This document shows, piece after piece, positions 28,259 to 37,101 of a DNA stretch of 64,000 nucleotides (positions are counted from its first letter, which is position 1; each line of letters starts with the position of its first letter). Origin of the DNA: Aurantimonas sp. HBX-1 (GTDB lineage Bacteria > Pseudomonadota > Alphaproteobacteria > Rhizobiales > Rhizobiaceae); assembly GCF_021391535.1 (NCBI RefSeq), contig NZ_CP090066.1, positions 943,501 to 1,007,500 on the forward strand. Reading direction: 5' to 3'. Made by a program: the position numbers and the translations under genes. Below the pieces are notes generated by a model that was not told where the DNA came from, searched no databases, and was given only the letters and a program-made list of their open reading frames with translations.

Positions 28259-29259
28259 CCGCCATCGTCACGGCCAGGGACGTCAGCCAGGTCTACGAGG
28301 TCCGGCGCGGCATGTTCGCCAAGCAGCTGGAGCTCAAGGCCGTCAAGGAGGCGAGCTTCTCCGTCGAGGAAGGCGAGACACTGGCGATCGTCGGGGAATC
28401 GGGCTGCGGCAAGTCGACCCTCGCGCGCATGCTGACGATGATCGAGACGCCGTCGTCGGGCGAGCTCGACATCGACGGCGTGCGGATCACCGGTGAGGAG
28501 AAGGGCGACGCCAGGCGGCTGCGCTCCACCGTGCAGATCGTCTTCCAGAACCCCTATGGCGCATTGAATCCGCGCCAGAAGGTCGGGACGATCATCGAGG
28601 AACCGCTGAAGATCAACACCGGCCTGTCGCGCGCCGAGCGTCGGGCGAAGGCGGAGGCGGCGCTGGCCGAGGTCGGGCTGCGGCCCGAGCATTACGGCCG
28701 CTATCCGCACATGTTCTCCGGCGGCCAGCGCCAGCGCATCGCGATCGCCCGGGCGATCATCCTCGAGCCGAAGATCCTCGTTCTCGACGAGCCGGTCTCG
28801 GCGCTGGACGTGTCGATCCAGGCGCAGATCCTCAACCTGCTCGCCGACCTGCAGGACCGGCTCGGCCTGACCTACGTCTTCATCAGCCACGATCTGTCGG
28901 TGGTCCGGCATGTCGCCGACCGGGTGATGGTGATGTATCTCGGCCGGCCGGTGGAGATCGCGCCCGTCGACGCGCTCTACGCCAATCCGCTGCATCCCTA
29001 CACGCGGGCGCTGCTGTCGGCGACGCCGGCGACAGACCCCGCCAAGAAGGTCGAGCGCATCCGCCTGACAGGTGAGCTGCCGTCGCCGTTCAATCCGCCG
29101 CCGGGCTGCTCCTTCAACCCTCGCTGTCCCTATGCCAACGAGCGTTGCCGGACGGAGTTGCCGCTGCTGAAGCAACATGGTGCGACCAAGGTCGCCTGTT
29201 TCGCGGTGGATGAAGGCCGGCTGCCGCCGGCAAGGGCCACGGCGCTGATCCAGGCCTGA
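28255..29259 (+). CDS. dppF: Dipeptide ABC transporter ATPase DppF
   Basis: 334 residues: Walker A GESGCGKSTL, signature FSGGQRQRIAIA, Walker B ILVLDEPVSALD, H loop ISHDLS, and the C-terminal Cys-rich oligopeptide-transporter motif (GCSFNPRCPYANERC). Last gene of dppABCDF; a GC hairpin (29280-29304) follows in the gap to the convergent PgpA-like gene. Confidence 0.93.
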   Translation: MTAIVTARDVSQVYEVRRGMFAKQLELKAVKEASFSVEEGETLAIVGESGCGKSTLARMLTMIETPSSGELDIDGVRITGEEKGDARRLRSTVQIVFQNPYGALNPRQKVGTIIEEPLKINTGLSRAERRAKAEAALAEVGLRPEHYGRYPHMFSGGQRQRIAIARAIILEPKILVLDEPVSALDVSIQAQILNLLADLQDRLGLTYVFISHDLSVVRHVADRVMVMYLGRPVEIAPVDALYANPLHPYTRALLSATPATDPAKKVERIRLTGELPSPFNPPPGCSFNPRCPYANERCRTELPLLKQHGATKVACFAVDEGRLPPARATALIQA

Positions 29260-29286
29260 GCGGTCTCAACCGAAAAGAGCCGCGCG

Positions 29287-29805
29287 CTACGACCGGGCGC
29301 GGCGAGCCGTGCCGACGAAAACAAACTTCTCGGCGGCAAGGAACAGCGGGATGGTGATGAGGGCGGCGCCCATGTCGTCGCCCATGACCCCGACAGCGCC
29401 CGGCAAGGCCTCGAGCCACTCCAGCGGCCAGATCTTGGACCGGTCGATCACCAGATAGATCGGTGCGGCAAGCAGAAGGCGCTGCCATCGAGCAGCGCCG
29501 AGTACCGAGGCAACGAGGAGGAATCCCGCGACCTCGTCGACGACGATGCGTCTGTCGTCGCCCGTGCCGGTCGCGTCGTCCCATAGCACGACGCCTGTCG
29601 CCCCCAGCCCCGTCACCGCTATCAGAAGCGCCGCAAGCCAAGTGCGACGTCGCAGCAGGATCGCGGCGAACAGGGCCGTTGCGATGGCAAGCCCCGCCCG
29701 GAGCGGATGGACCAGACCGGCGCCGAACCATGTCGATAGCCAGAGCGCCGGACTGGTCCATGAAAGACCGCCGGGAACGTCCAGCAGCCTGAGCGTCGTA
29801 TCCAA
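29287..29805 (-). CDS. Phosphatidylglycerophosphatase A-like membrane protein
   Basis: About 172 residues with several hydrophobic segments. The PgpA signatures are visible: RRIVVDEVAGFLL (IVxDExxG block), then WPLEWLEALPGAVGVMGDDM (WP...GxGVMxDD block), the latter holding the acidic catalytic residues. The enzyme would dephosphorylate phosphatidylglycerophosphate. No ATG or GTG precedes the conserved part in frame except far upstream inside the neighbouring peptide gene; the TTG at 29805 starts five bases after that peptide's stop, so translation may be coupled. Start uncertain. Confidence 0.65.
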   Translation of the reverse strand: MDTTLRLLDVPGGLSWTSPALWLSTWFGAGLVHPLRAGLAIATALFAAILLRRRTWLAALLIAVTGLGATGVVLWDDATGTGDDRRIVVDEVAGFLLVASVLGAARWQRLLLAAPIYLVIDRSKIWPLEWLEALPGAVGVMGDDMGAALITIPLFLAAEKFVFVGTARRARS

Positions 29806-29810
29806 CGCGG

Positions 29811-29897
29811 TCAGAAGATCAGCATCAGCAGCCCGATGACGACGAGAAGACCGATGAGAAAGACGATGCCAACGGCGCTGGCGAAGAACTTGAGCAT
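29811..29897 (-). CDS. 28-residue hydrophobic membrane peptide
   Basis: ATG at 29897 with AAGGA seven bases upstream, stop at 29811. The product begins MLKFFASAVGIVFLIG and ends in a Leu/Ile/Val run, so essentially the entire peptide is one membrane helix with a single Lys at residue 3. A consensus EcfG promoter lies 64 bases upstream of the start. I know no named family. The ribosome-binding site, promoter and coupling to the PgpA-like gene argue that it is real. Confidence 0.65.
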   Translation of the reverse strand: MLKFFASAVGIVFLIGLLVVIGLLMLIF

Positions 29898-29961
29898 GAC
29901 TGATCCTTGCAGGATGGGGGAGTTGCGGCCGGAAACCGGCGCGCAATGGTGATGGGACACC

Positions 29962-29986
29962 AACGTCCGACCCTGCCGCCCGTTCC
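29962..29986 (-). promoter_or_regulatory. EcfG-type promoter of the 28-residue peptide and PgpA-like gene
   Basis: Minus strand GGAAC (29986-29982), 16 bases, CGTT (29965-29962): exact consensus, 11 kb from the sigma factor itself. Confidence 0.75.
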
Positions 29987-30030
29987 GGCCTGGCGGTCCG
30001 GCCGGAGATGACCGGCGCTCGACGACGGCG

Positions 30031-31086
30031 CTACTGATCGACCTGGTGGCGCTCCAGAGCGTCGACGATCTCCTGGGCGCCGATCTGGCCAAGAATCTGG
30101 CCGTTGCGCGAGACCACGACGGAACCCTGGCCCTTGCAGACCGACGCCATCACCCGGCGCAGCGGCGTGTCCGGCTCGGCCATGCCGGCGACGCGGGCCG
30201 GGGCATCGCCGGAGTCGCGGCTGATCGGCTTCATCACGTCCTCGGCGGTGAGGACGTTGAGCGGGTTCATGTGCGTCACGAAATCGGCGACGTAATCGTT
30301 GGCGGGACGCAGCACGATGTCCTGCGCCGTGCCGATCTGGATGATCCGCCCGCCTTCCATGATGGCGATGCGGTTGCCGAGCTTGAAGGCCTCGTCGAGA
30401 TCGTGGCTGACGAAGATGATGGTCTTCTTCAGCCGCTGCTGGATCTCCAGAAGCTCGTCCTGCAGCCGCGAGCGGATCAGCGGGTCGAGCGCCGAGAACG
30501 GCTCGTCCATCAGCAGGATCGGCGCGTCGGTGGCGAAGGCGCGGGCAAGGCCGACGCGCTGCTGCATGCCGCCGGAGAGTTCGCCGACGCGGTTGTCCGC
30601 CCAGTCGCCGAGGCCGACCAGCTGCAGCTGGGTCATCACCCGGTCGCGGCGCTCGGCCTTCGGCTCGCCGGACAGCTCCAACCCCAGCCCGACATTGTCG
30701 GCGACGCTGCGCCAGGGCAGCAGTGCGAACTGCTGGAACACCATGGCCACCTCGTGGCGGCGCAGTTCGCGCAGCCGCTTCGTGCCGCAGTCGCGCGGGT
30801 CGACCTGGCCGTTGCCGGTGTCGACCACGACCCGCCCGCGGGTCACCGGCGCGAGGCCGTTGACGGCCCTGAGCAGCGTCGACTTGCCGGAGCCCGAGAG
30901 CCCCATCAGCACGGCGATCTCGCCCTCGAAGACCTCCATCGAGGCGTCGGCGACGCCGAGCGTCGTGCCGGTCGCCTCGCGGATCTCGGCGCGGGACTGG
31001 CCGGCATCGGCCAGCGGCAGGGCGGCCTCGGGATTCTTGCCGAAGACGATCGAGACGTTCTGGAAGGAGACGATCGGCTTGGTCAT
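30031..31086 (-). CDS. choV: Choline ABC transporter ATPase ChoV
   Basis: 351 residues: Walker A GLSGSGKSTL, signature LSGGMQQRVGLA, Walker B ILLMDEPFSALD, plus a C-terminal CBS-type region (PLRRVMASVCKGQGSVVVSR onward) as in ProV/OpuAA ATPases. An insertion of about 25 residues before Walker A is typical of the ChoV branch. Its ATG overlaps the choW stop (ATGA). It powers choline import for glycine betaine synthesis or catabolism. Confidence 0.9.
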   Translation of the reverse strand: MTKPIVSFQNVSIVFGKNPEAALPLADAGQSRAEIREATGTTLGVADASMEVFEGEIAVLMGLSGSGKSTLLRAVNGLAPVTRGRVVVDTGNGQVDPRDCGTKRLRELRRHEVAMVFQQFALLPWRSVADNVGLGLELSGEPKAERRDRVMTQLQLVGLGDWADNRVGELSGGMQQRVGLARAFATDAPILLMDEPFSALDPLIRSRLQDELLEIQQRLKKTIIFVSHDLDEAFKLGNRIAIMEGGRIIQIGTAQDIVLRPANDYVADFVTHMNPLNVLTAEDVMKPISRDSGDAPARVAGMAEPDTPLRRVMASVCKGQGSVVVSRNGQILGQIGAQEIVDALERHQVDQ

Positions 31087-31922
31087 CGCGGCGATTCCTC
31101 GACCCGGAAGAAGCGGTCGAGAATGATCGCCAGGAGCACGATGGCAAGGCCGGCCTCGAAGCCGTTGCCGACATTGATCGAGTTGAGCGCCCGCAGCACC
31201 GGCACGCCGAGCCCCGGCGCTCCGACGAGGGCGGCGATCACCACCATCGACAGCGACAGCATGATCGTCTGGGTCAGGCCCGCCATGATCTGCGGCAGCG
31301 CGTAGGGGATCTCGACCTTGAACAGCCGCTGCAGCGGCGTCGCGCCGAAGGCGTCGGCGGCCTCGATCAGCTGCTGCGGCGTCGAGGCGATGCCGAGGCG
31401 GGTGAGGCGGATCGAGGCGGGCAGGGCGAAGATCACCGTCGCGACGAGGCCGGGCACCATGCCGAGGCCGAACAGGATCAGCGCCGGGATCAGGTAGACG
31501 AAGGTCGGGATGGTCTGCATCAGGTCGAGGATCGGCCGCAGGATCACGTAGACCCACTCGCGCCGCGCCGCGGCGATGCCGAGCGGGACCCCGATGATCA
31601 TCGACGTGGTGGTCGCCGCCAGCACCAGCGCCAGCGTCTGGACGGTGGCCTCCCAGAAGCCGAGATTGATGATCAGGAGAAGGCCGCCGAGGGTGAACAG
31701 CACCACCGGCAGCGAGCGGCGGGCGATCCAGGCGATGGCGCAGAACACCGCCACGACCACGAAGGGATGCGGCCATTCGAGGATGAAGAGGATGCCGTCG
31801 ATGAACCCTCCCAGCCCCGTCGTCAGCCCGTCGAAGACGAAGGTGAAGTTGTCCGTCAGCCAGTCGACGAAGGCTTCTGCGTAGTCGCCGATCGGCAGCG
31901 GGTTGTCTTCCAGCCATTCCAC
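31083..31922 (-). CDS. choW: Choline ABC transporter permease ChoW
   Basis: 279 residues: an N-terminal amphipathic segment, then about six or seven membrane helices and the EAA loop (EAADAFGATPLQRLFKVEIP). The pattern is ProW/OpuAB. It sits between choX and choV, with a GC hairpin between choX and this gene. Confidence 0.9.
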   Translation of the reverse strand: MEWLEDNPLPIGDYAEAFVDWLTDNFTFVFDGLTTGLGGFIDGILFILEWPHPFVVVAVFCAIAWIARRSLPVVLFTLGGLLLIINLGFWEATVQTLALVLAATTTSMIIGVPLGIAAARREWVYVILRPILDLMQTIPTFVYLIPALILFGLGMVPGLVATVIFALPASIRLTRLGIASTPQQLIEAADAFGATPLQRLFKVEIPYALPQIMAGLTQTIMLSLSMVVIAALVGAPGLGVPVLRALNSINVGNGFEAGLAIVLLAIILDRFFRVEESPR

Positions 31923-31965
31923 TTGGGAGGTCTTCCTTCTTGCGGGGTTCGGGCCCGTTCATGCA

Positions 31966-31992
31966 AGCAGGGCCGGTGCGGCCGGCCCTGCT
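31966..31992 (-). terminator. Hairpin between choX and choW
   Basis: A perfect 11-pair stem AGCAGGGCCGG / CCGGCCCTGCT with a five-base loop. There is no long U run, so it is probably a partial terminator or 3' stabiliser of choX mRNA, mirroring the dppA-dppB hairpin. Confidence 0.6.
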
Positions 31993-32012
31993 GTCGTCGC
32001 GGATCGGTGCGC

Positions 32013-32960
32013 TCAGGAGAGGCCGAGCGATTCCTTGACCGCCGGAAGGCCTTCCCCGCCCTCCGTCGTGGTGACGCCCTCGAGCCAGGCGTCGAGGCGG
32101 CCCGGATTGGCCTTCAGCCATTCCTCGGCAGCCTCGCCGGGATCCTTCCCGTCGTCGAGGATCGCCCCCATGATCTGGTTTTCCATCTCGAGGTCGAAGG
32201 TGAGGTTGGTCAGCAGCTTGCCGACATTCGGGCACTCCTCGACATAGCCCTTGCGCGTCACCGTGTAGACGGTGGCGCCGCCGTAGTTCGGTCCGAACGT
32301 GTCGTCGCCGCCGGAGAGGTACTCGATGTCGTAGGTCGAGTTCATCGGGTGCGGCGCCCAGCCGAGGAACACGATCGGCTCGTCGGAGCGCGTGGCGCGG
32401 GCGACCTGGCTGAGCATGCCCTGCTCGGACGAGGCGACCAGCTCGAAGTCGCCGAGGTCGAACTCGTTCTTCTCGATCATGCCGATGACCAGGCTGTTGC
32501 CGTCATTGCCCGGCTCGATGCCGTAGATCTTGCCGTCCAGCTCGTCCTTGAACTTGTGGATGTCGGAGAAGTCCTTGAGGCCGGCGTCGAAGAGATATTT
32601 CGGGACCGCCAGCGTGTATTTGGCGCCCTCGAGATTGGTGTGGACCTGCACGATCGAGCCGTCGTCGAGATATTTCTTCAGGTCGTTCGACTGCGCCGGC
32701 ATCCAGTTGCCGAGGAACACGTCGAGGTCGTTGTTGGAGAGCGAGGCGAAGGTGACCGGGACGGAGAGGATCTTGACGTCCGCCTCGTAGCCGAGCCCGT
32801 CGAGGATCTTGCCGGTCACGGCCGTGGTCGCGGTGATGTCGGTCCAGCCCACGTCGGAGAGACGGACGGTCGAGCAGCTTGCCGGCTCCTGCGCCGCGGC
32901 CGGGGAGGCAGCGATCAGAGCACAGAGGGAAAGCCCCGCAACAACGTGGCGAGAAATCAT
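32013..32960 (-). CDS. choX: Choline-binding periplasmic protein ChoX
   Basis: 315 residues with a signal peptide (VVAGLSLCALIAASPAAA). The mature N-terminus CSTVRLSDVGWTDITATTAV and LDVFLGNWMP match rhizobial ChoX, including the Trp residues expected in the choline aromatic box. A strong AGGAGA site precedes the ATG. First gene of choXWV. Confidence 0.9.
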   Translation of the reverse strand: MISRHVVAGLSLCALIAASPAAAQEPASCSTVRLSDVGWTDITATTAVTGKILDGLGYEADVKILSVPVTFASLSNNDLDVFLGNWMPAQSNDLKKYLDDGSIVQVHTNLEGAKYTLAVPKYLFDAGLKDFSDIHKFKDELDGKIYGIEPGNDGNSLVIGMIEKNEFDLGDFELVASSEQGMLSQVARATRSDEPIVFLGWAPHPMNSTYDIEYLSGGDDTFGPNYGGATVYTVTRKGYVEECPNVGKLLTNLTFDLEMENQIMGAILDDGKDPGEAAEEWLKANPGRLDAWLEGVTTTEGGEGLPAVKESLGLS

Positions 32961-33094
32961 GATGGTCTCCTTTCTGGGGCACCAATTTGCCACGTCGGCC
33001 ACCCGTCGGCGCCGGGTCGGGTTCGATCGGTGCTGAGTATTGCGCCATGTTCCAGGCTTGCGCAACATTGCATCTACGGCGGTGAGGTCAACCG

Positions 33095-33556
33095 TCAGAA
33101 GGCGATCGCTGCGGTATTCTTCACCTCCTCCATCACGGCATAGGTGTGGGTCTCGCGGACACCCGGCAGCGCCAGCAAGGTCTCCGAGAGGAAGGCGCGA
33201 TAGGCCGCCATGTCCTCGACCCGCGCCTTGATCAGGTAGTCGAAGCCGCCCGCCACCATGTGGCATTCCATGATTGCTGGCGTCGCCTCCGCCACGCGCT
33301 TGAACTCGGAGAACACCGCGTCGCTGGTGCGATCCATCTTGACCTCGACGAAGACGATCATGCCACGCCCGAGCTTCTCGGGCGCCAGCCTTGCGGCGTA
33401 GCCGAGGATGAAGCCCTCGCGCGTCAGCCGCTTCACACGCTCCGCCGTCGCCGTCGGCGACAGGTGCACCCGCTCGGCCAGTTCGAGATTGGTCAGCCGC
33501 CCCTCGCGCTGGAGCTCGCGGAGAATGCTGCGGTCTTTTCGGTCGAGGTCAGTCAT
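33095..33556 (-). CDS. putR: Lrp/AsnC-family regulator of proline catabolism
   Basis: 153 residues with an N-terminal helix-turn-helix (LTNLELAERVHLSPTATAER) and an RAM/AsnC effector domain (about 65-145). It is divergent from putA with 117 bases between the starts. In rhizobia and Rhodobacter this arrangement is PutR, which activates putA with proline. The target here is inferred from position. Confidence 0.88.
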   Translation of the reverse strand: MTDLDRKDRSILRELQREGRLTNLELAERVHLSPTATAERVKRLTREGFILGYAARLAPEKLGRGMIVFVEVKMDRTSDAVFSEFKRVAEATPAIMECHMVAGGFDYLIKARVEDMAAYRAFLSETLLALPGVRETHTYAVMEEVKNTAAIAF

Positions 33557-33673
33557 TTCCCCGATTTTGGCCGATTCTGGTCGCGGTTGTCACCATGCGG
33601 CGTGCGCTTTTTGGCGAGAAGCGCCCTCGGACGGCCTGCTAGAGTGCCGCCGACCCCGCTTCAGGAGAACGCG

Positions 33674-36600
33674 ATGCCGGCTTCGCCCCCGCCTTTCACC
33701 GCCCCCTACGCACCGGATGATGCCGCCGCCGTCGCGGCGCTGCTCGGGGCGGCCGGCCGCTGGAGCCACGACGAGGCGGCGGTGGACCGCCGGGCCCGCG
33801 CGCTGATCGAGGGCATCCGCGGCTCGGCCGGCGGCATCGGCGGCGTCGAGGATTTCCTGCGCGAGTTCGGCCTCTCCAGCCGCGAGGGCCTGGCGCTGAT
33901 GATCCTCGCCGAGGCGCTGCTGCGGGTGCCGGATGCGGCGACGCAGGACCGGCTGATCGAGGACAAGATCGGCGCCGGCGACTGGGCCCATCACGACGGC
34001 GACGAGGACCGCATGCTGACCGCCGCCTCGGCCTGGGCGCTCGGCATCTCGGCGCGGATCATCCGGCCGGGCGAGACGCCGCAGGGCGTCATGCAGACGC
34101 TGGTGAAGCGTCTCGGCGCCCCGGCCGTGCGCACTGCGACGCGCCAGGCGATGCGCTTCCTCGGCCGGCATTTCGTGCTGGGCGAGACGATCGGCGACGC
34201 GCTCGACCGGGCGCGAAGCTTCGAGAAGAAGGGCTACCGCCACTCCTACGACATGCTGGGCGAGGGCGCCCGCACCGCGAAGGATGCCGCGCGCTACTTC
34301 AAGTCCTATGCCGACGCCATCGAGGCGATCGGTCGCAAGGCCGGCAACAAGGCGCTGCCCGACCGGCCCGGCATCTCGGTGAAGCTGTCGGCGCTCTATC
34401 CGCGCTATTCGCCGATGCATCGCGACGCCGTGATCCGCGACCTCGTGCCGAAAGTCGTAGAACTCGCGAACTTGGCCAAAGGCTACGACCTCAACCTCAC
34501 CATCGACGCCGAGGAGGCCGAGCGGCTGGAACTGTCGCTCGACGTCATCGACGCGGTCGTCGCGGCCTCGGACTTCAAGGGCTGGGACGGTTTCGGCCTG
34601 GCGATCCAGGCCTACCAGAAGCGCACGCTGGCGGTGATCGACCATGTCGCCGCCCTGGCAGAATCGGCCGGCATCCGGATGATGGTGCGGCTGGTCAAGG
34701 GCGCCTACTGGGACACCGAGATCAAGCTGGCGCAGGAAAAGGGCCTTGCCGGCTATCCGGTCTATTCGCGCAAGCCGGCGACGGACCTCTCCTATCTCGT
34801 CGCCGCCCGCGCGCTGCTCGACCGCCGCCCGCTGCTCTATCCGCAGTTCGCCACCCACAACGCCCTGACCGTCGCGACGATCATGGAAATGGCGGGCGCC
34901 AACCCGACGGGCTTCGAGTTCCAGCGGCTGCACGGCATGGGCGAGGCGCTCTACGAGACGCTGCGCAAGACGAAGGGCGGCGGCGACATCGCCTGCCGCA
35001 TCTACGCGCCCGTCGGCGGCTATCGCGACCTGCTCGCCTATCTCGTCCGGCGGCTGCTCGAGAACGGCGCCAACTCGTCCTTCGTCGCCCAGGTGGGGGA
35101 TGAGGACGTGCCGATCGAGACGCTGCTGCAACGCCCGCGCGACCTGCTTGCCGACGGCCCGGCCCGGCATCCGAAGATCGCCCTGCCGCGCGACGTCTTC
35201 GCGCCGCGGCAGAACTCCGCCGGCGTCGCCTTCGGCGACCGCCAGGCGCTGGGTCGCTTCCTCGCCGGGCGCGATGCCGCCGGGCCGCTGGACGTCACGG
35301 CGCGCTGTGCCTGGCCTGGCGCCGCGGCCGACGCGCCGGCGACCGTCCGCTCCGCCGTCGACGGCGCGCCGATCGGCCGCGTCCATGCGCTCGGCGCCGA
35401 CGCGGCGACCGCCCTGGTCGGCGAAGCAGCCCGCCATGTCCGCGCCGCCGAAGCCGTCCCGGCAGCGACGCGCGCGACGTGGCTGCGCAAGGCCGCCGAC
35501 CTGATGGAGGCGCGAGAGGGCCTGCTGATGAACCTCCTGGCGCGCGAGGCCGGCAAGACCGTCGACGACGGCATAGCCGAGATCCGCGAGGCGGTCGATT
35601 TCCTGCGCTTCTACGCCGCCGAGGCCGAGCGGTTGTTCGGCGCGCCGACCTTCCTGCCCGGCCCGACCGGCGAGGAGAACGTGCTGCAGTACCGCTCGCG
35701 TGGCGTCGCGGTCTGTATCTCGCCGTGGAACTTCCCGCTGGCGATCTTCACCGGCCAGGTCGCCGCGGCGCTGGCAGCCGGCAATGTCGTCGTCGCCAAG
35801 CCGGCCGAGCAGACGCCGCTGGTCGCCGCCGTCGCCGTCGGCATGCTGCACGAGGCGGGCTTTCCCGCCACGAGCCTCTACCTCGCCCCCGGCGACGGCA
35901 AGGCCGGCGCGGCGCTCGTCGCGCATCCGGCGACGGCCGCCGTCGCCTTCACCGGCTCGACCGATACGGCCTTCGCCATCAACCGCGCGCTCGCCGCCCG
36001 CAACGCCCCGATCGCGCCGCTGATCGCCGAGACCGGCGGCATCAACGCGATGATCGTCGATGCGACGGCGCTGCCCGAGCAGGTGGCGGACGACGTGGTG
36101 ATGTCGGCCTTCCGCTCGACCGGCCAGCGCTGCTCGGCGCTGCGGCTCCTGTTCGTGCAGGAGGAGGTCGCGGACGCGATGGTGGAGATGATTGCCGGCG
36201 CCGCGGCAGAGCTCACCGTCGGTGATCCCCGGGATATCGCCACCGACATGGGCCCGGTGATCGATGCCGCGCAGCACGGCATGCTGCGTGAGCACCTCGA
36301 CCGCATGGGCCGCGAGCAACGCATCCGCTTCGCCGGGGCGCTGCCGAACGGCCTGCCGTCGGAAGGACACTGGATCGCGCCGCACATCGTCGAACTCGAC
36401 CGGGCGGAAGCGCTGCCGGGCGAGGTCTTCGGCCCGATCCTTCACGTGGTGCGCTGGAAGGCCGGCGGGCTCGACGCGGTCTGCGACCAGATCGAGCGCA
36501 CCGGCTACGGCCTGACGCTCGGCATCCACAGCCGCATCGACGACGTGGCGCGGCGTGTGCGCGAGCGGCTGACGGTCGGCAATGTCTACGTCAACCGTAA

Positions 36601-36772
36601 CATGATCGGCGCCATCGTCGGCTCGCAGCCCTTCGGCGGCTCCGGCCTTTCCGGCACCGGGCCGAAGGCCGGCGGCCCCAATTACGTCGCCCGCTTCGCC
36701 CGCGAGCAGGTGGTGTCGGTCAACACCGCCGCGGCGGGGGGCAATGCCAGCCTGATCGCAATGGAATCGTAG
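33674..36772 (+). CDS. putA: Bifunctional proline dehydrogenase / glutamate semialdehyde dehydrogenase
   Basis: 1,032 residues. After an arm region (about 1-130), the FAD-binding PRODH barrel (about 170-470) contains PGISVKLSALYPRY, LTIDAEEAERLELSL and RLVKGAYWDTEIK. The P5C/aldehyde dehydrogenase domain (about 530-1020) has NFPLAIFTGQVAAALAAGN, IAETGGINAMIVD (general base Glu) and STGQRCSALR (catalytic Cys). It lacks the ribbon-helix-helix DNA-binding N-terminus of enteric PutA, consistent with control by the adjacent putR. GGAG lies seven bases before the ATG. It oxidises proline to glutamate. Confidence 0.95.
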   Translation: MPASPPPFTAPYAPDDAAAVAALLGAAGRWSHDEAAVDRRARALIEGIRGSAGGIGGVEDFLREFGLSSREGLALMILAEALLRVPDAATQDRLIEDKIGAGDWAHHDGDEDRMLTAASAWALGISARIIRPGETPQGVMQTLVKRLGAPAVRTATRQAMRFLGRHFVLGETIGDALDRARSFEKKGYRHSYDMLGEGARTAKDAARYFKSYADAIEAIGRKAGNKALPDRPGISVKLSALYPRYSPMHRDAVIRDLVPKVVELANLAKGYDLNLTIDAEEAERLELSLDVIDAVVAASDFKGWDGFGLAIQAYQKRTLAVIDHVAALAESAGIRMMVRLVKGAYWDTEIKLAQEKGLAGYPVYSRKPATDLSYLVAARALLDRRPLLYPQFATHNALTVATIMEMAGANPTGFEFQRLHGMGEALYETLRKTKGGGDIACRIYAPVGGYRDLLAYLVRRLLENGANSSFVAQVGDEDVPIETLLQRPRDLLADGPARHPKIALPRDVFAPRQNSAGVAFGDRQALGRFLAGRDAAGPLDVTARCAWPGAAADAPATVRSAVDGAPIGRVHALGADAATALVGEAARHVRAAEAVPAATRATWLRKAADLMEAREGLLMNLLAREAGKTVDDGIAEIREAVDFLRFYAAEAERLFGAPTFLPGPTGEENVLQYRSRGVAVCISPWNFPLAIFTGQVAAALAAGNVVVAKPAEQTPLVAAVAVGMLHEAGFPATSLYLAPGDGKAGAALVAHPATAAVAFTGSTDTAFAINRALAARNAPIAPLIAETGGINAMIVDATALPEQVADDVVMSAFRSTGQRCSALRLLFVQEEVADAMVEMIAGAAAELTVGDPRDIATDMGPVIDAAQHGMLREHLDRMGREQRIRFAGALPNGLPSEGHWIAPHIVELDRAEALPGEVFGPILHVVRWKAGGLDAVCDQIERTGYGLTLGIHSRIDDVARRVRERLTVGNVYVNRNMIGAIVGSQPFGGSGLSGTGPKAGGPNYVARFAREQVVSVNTAAAGGNASLIAMES

Positions 36773-36819
36773 CAAACGAGTAACAGACAGCGGCTGCAAC
36801 TTGCGCTATGGTGCTGACG

Positions 36820-36977
36820 TTGCGGCAACAAGACCTGCTGAGGCCCGCGAGATCCTCCCAATCGCTCGAGCCTCGCAACGCCGCGAACTGGCCGGCATGC
36901 CGACATTTTCCTCCCAATGTCGCGGACGGGCAGACTGACAGACGAGGAGCCCGGTGCGCCCTGCGCCCGGGCTTCTT
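36820..36977 (+). ncRNA. Candidate trans-acting sRNA with two CCUCCC (anti-SD) loops
   Basis: In the 329-base putA-fhs gap. Hairpin 1 (36842-36872; GGC/GCC and CGAG/CTCG) exposes ATCCTCCCAAT in its loop. Hairpin 2 (36901-36922) has a perfect seven-pair stem CGACATT/AATGTCG with loop TTCCTCCC. A GC hairpin (36948-36973, AGCCCGG/CCGGGCT) followed by TCTT is a plausible terminator. Two anti-Shine-Dalgarno loops plus a terminator is the known plan of rhizobial sRNA families such as ar14 and ar8 (MmgR). The 5' end is not defined; TATGGT at 36807 could be a -10. A cis leader of fhs is the alternative. Confidence 0.5.
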
Positions 36978-37101
36978 CGTTGCAGTGCGAGATCTTAGGC
37001 CGCCATTCAGAATTCTTCACCGCGCTGCCCGGTAGCGTTTCCGCGCCTTGCTGCCTAAGGTCGCCGGCAACAAGAAAAGTGGGAATCGGGAGACGAGACG
37101 C

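Noticed and set aside
33590..36799. A 1,069-codon antisense frame across putA
   Set aside because: Out-of-phase shadow of a GC-rich gene; no recognisable motif, and putA is complete on the plus strand.
36773..37101. ZTP (pfl) riboswitch or 6S RNA upstream of fhs
   Set aside because: Both are known near one-carbon genes, but the conserved CCGCCUGGGC block of the ZTP riboswitch is absent and the ends of the gap do not pair as in 6S RNA. The two CCTCCC hairpins fit better with an sRNA.
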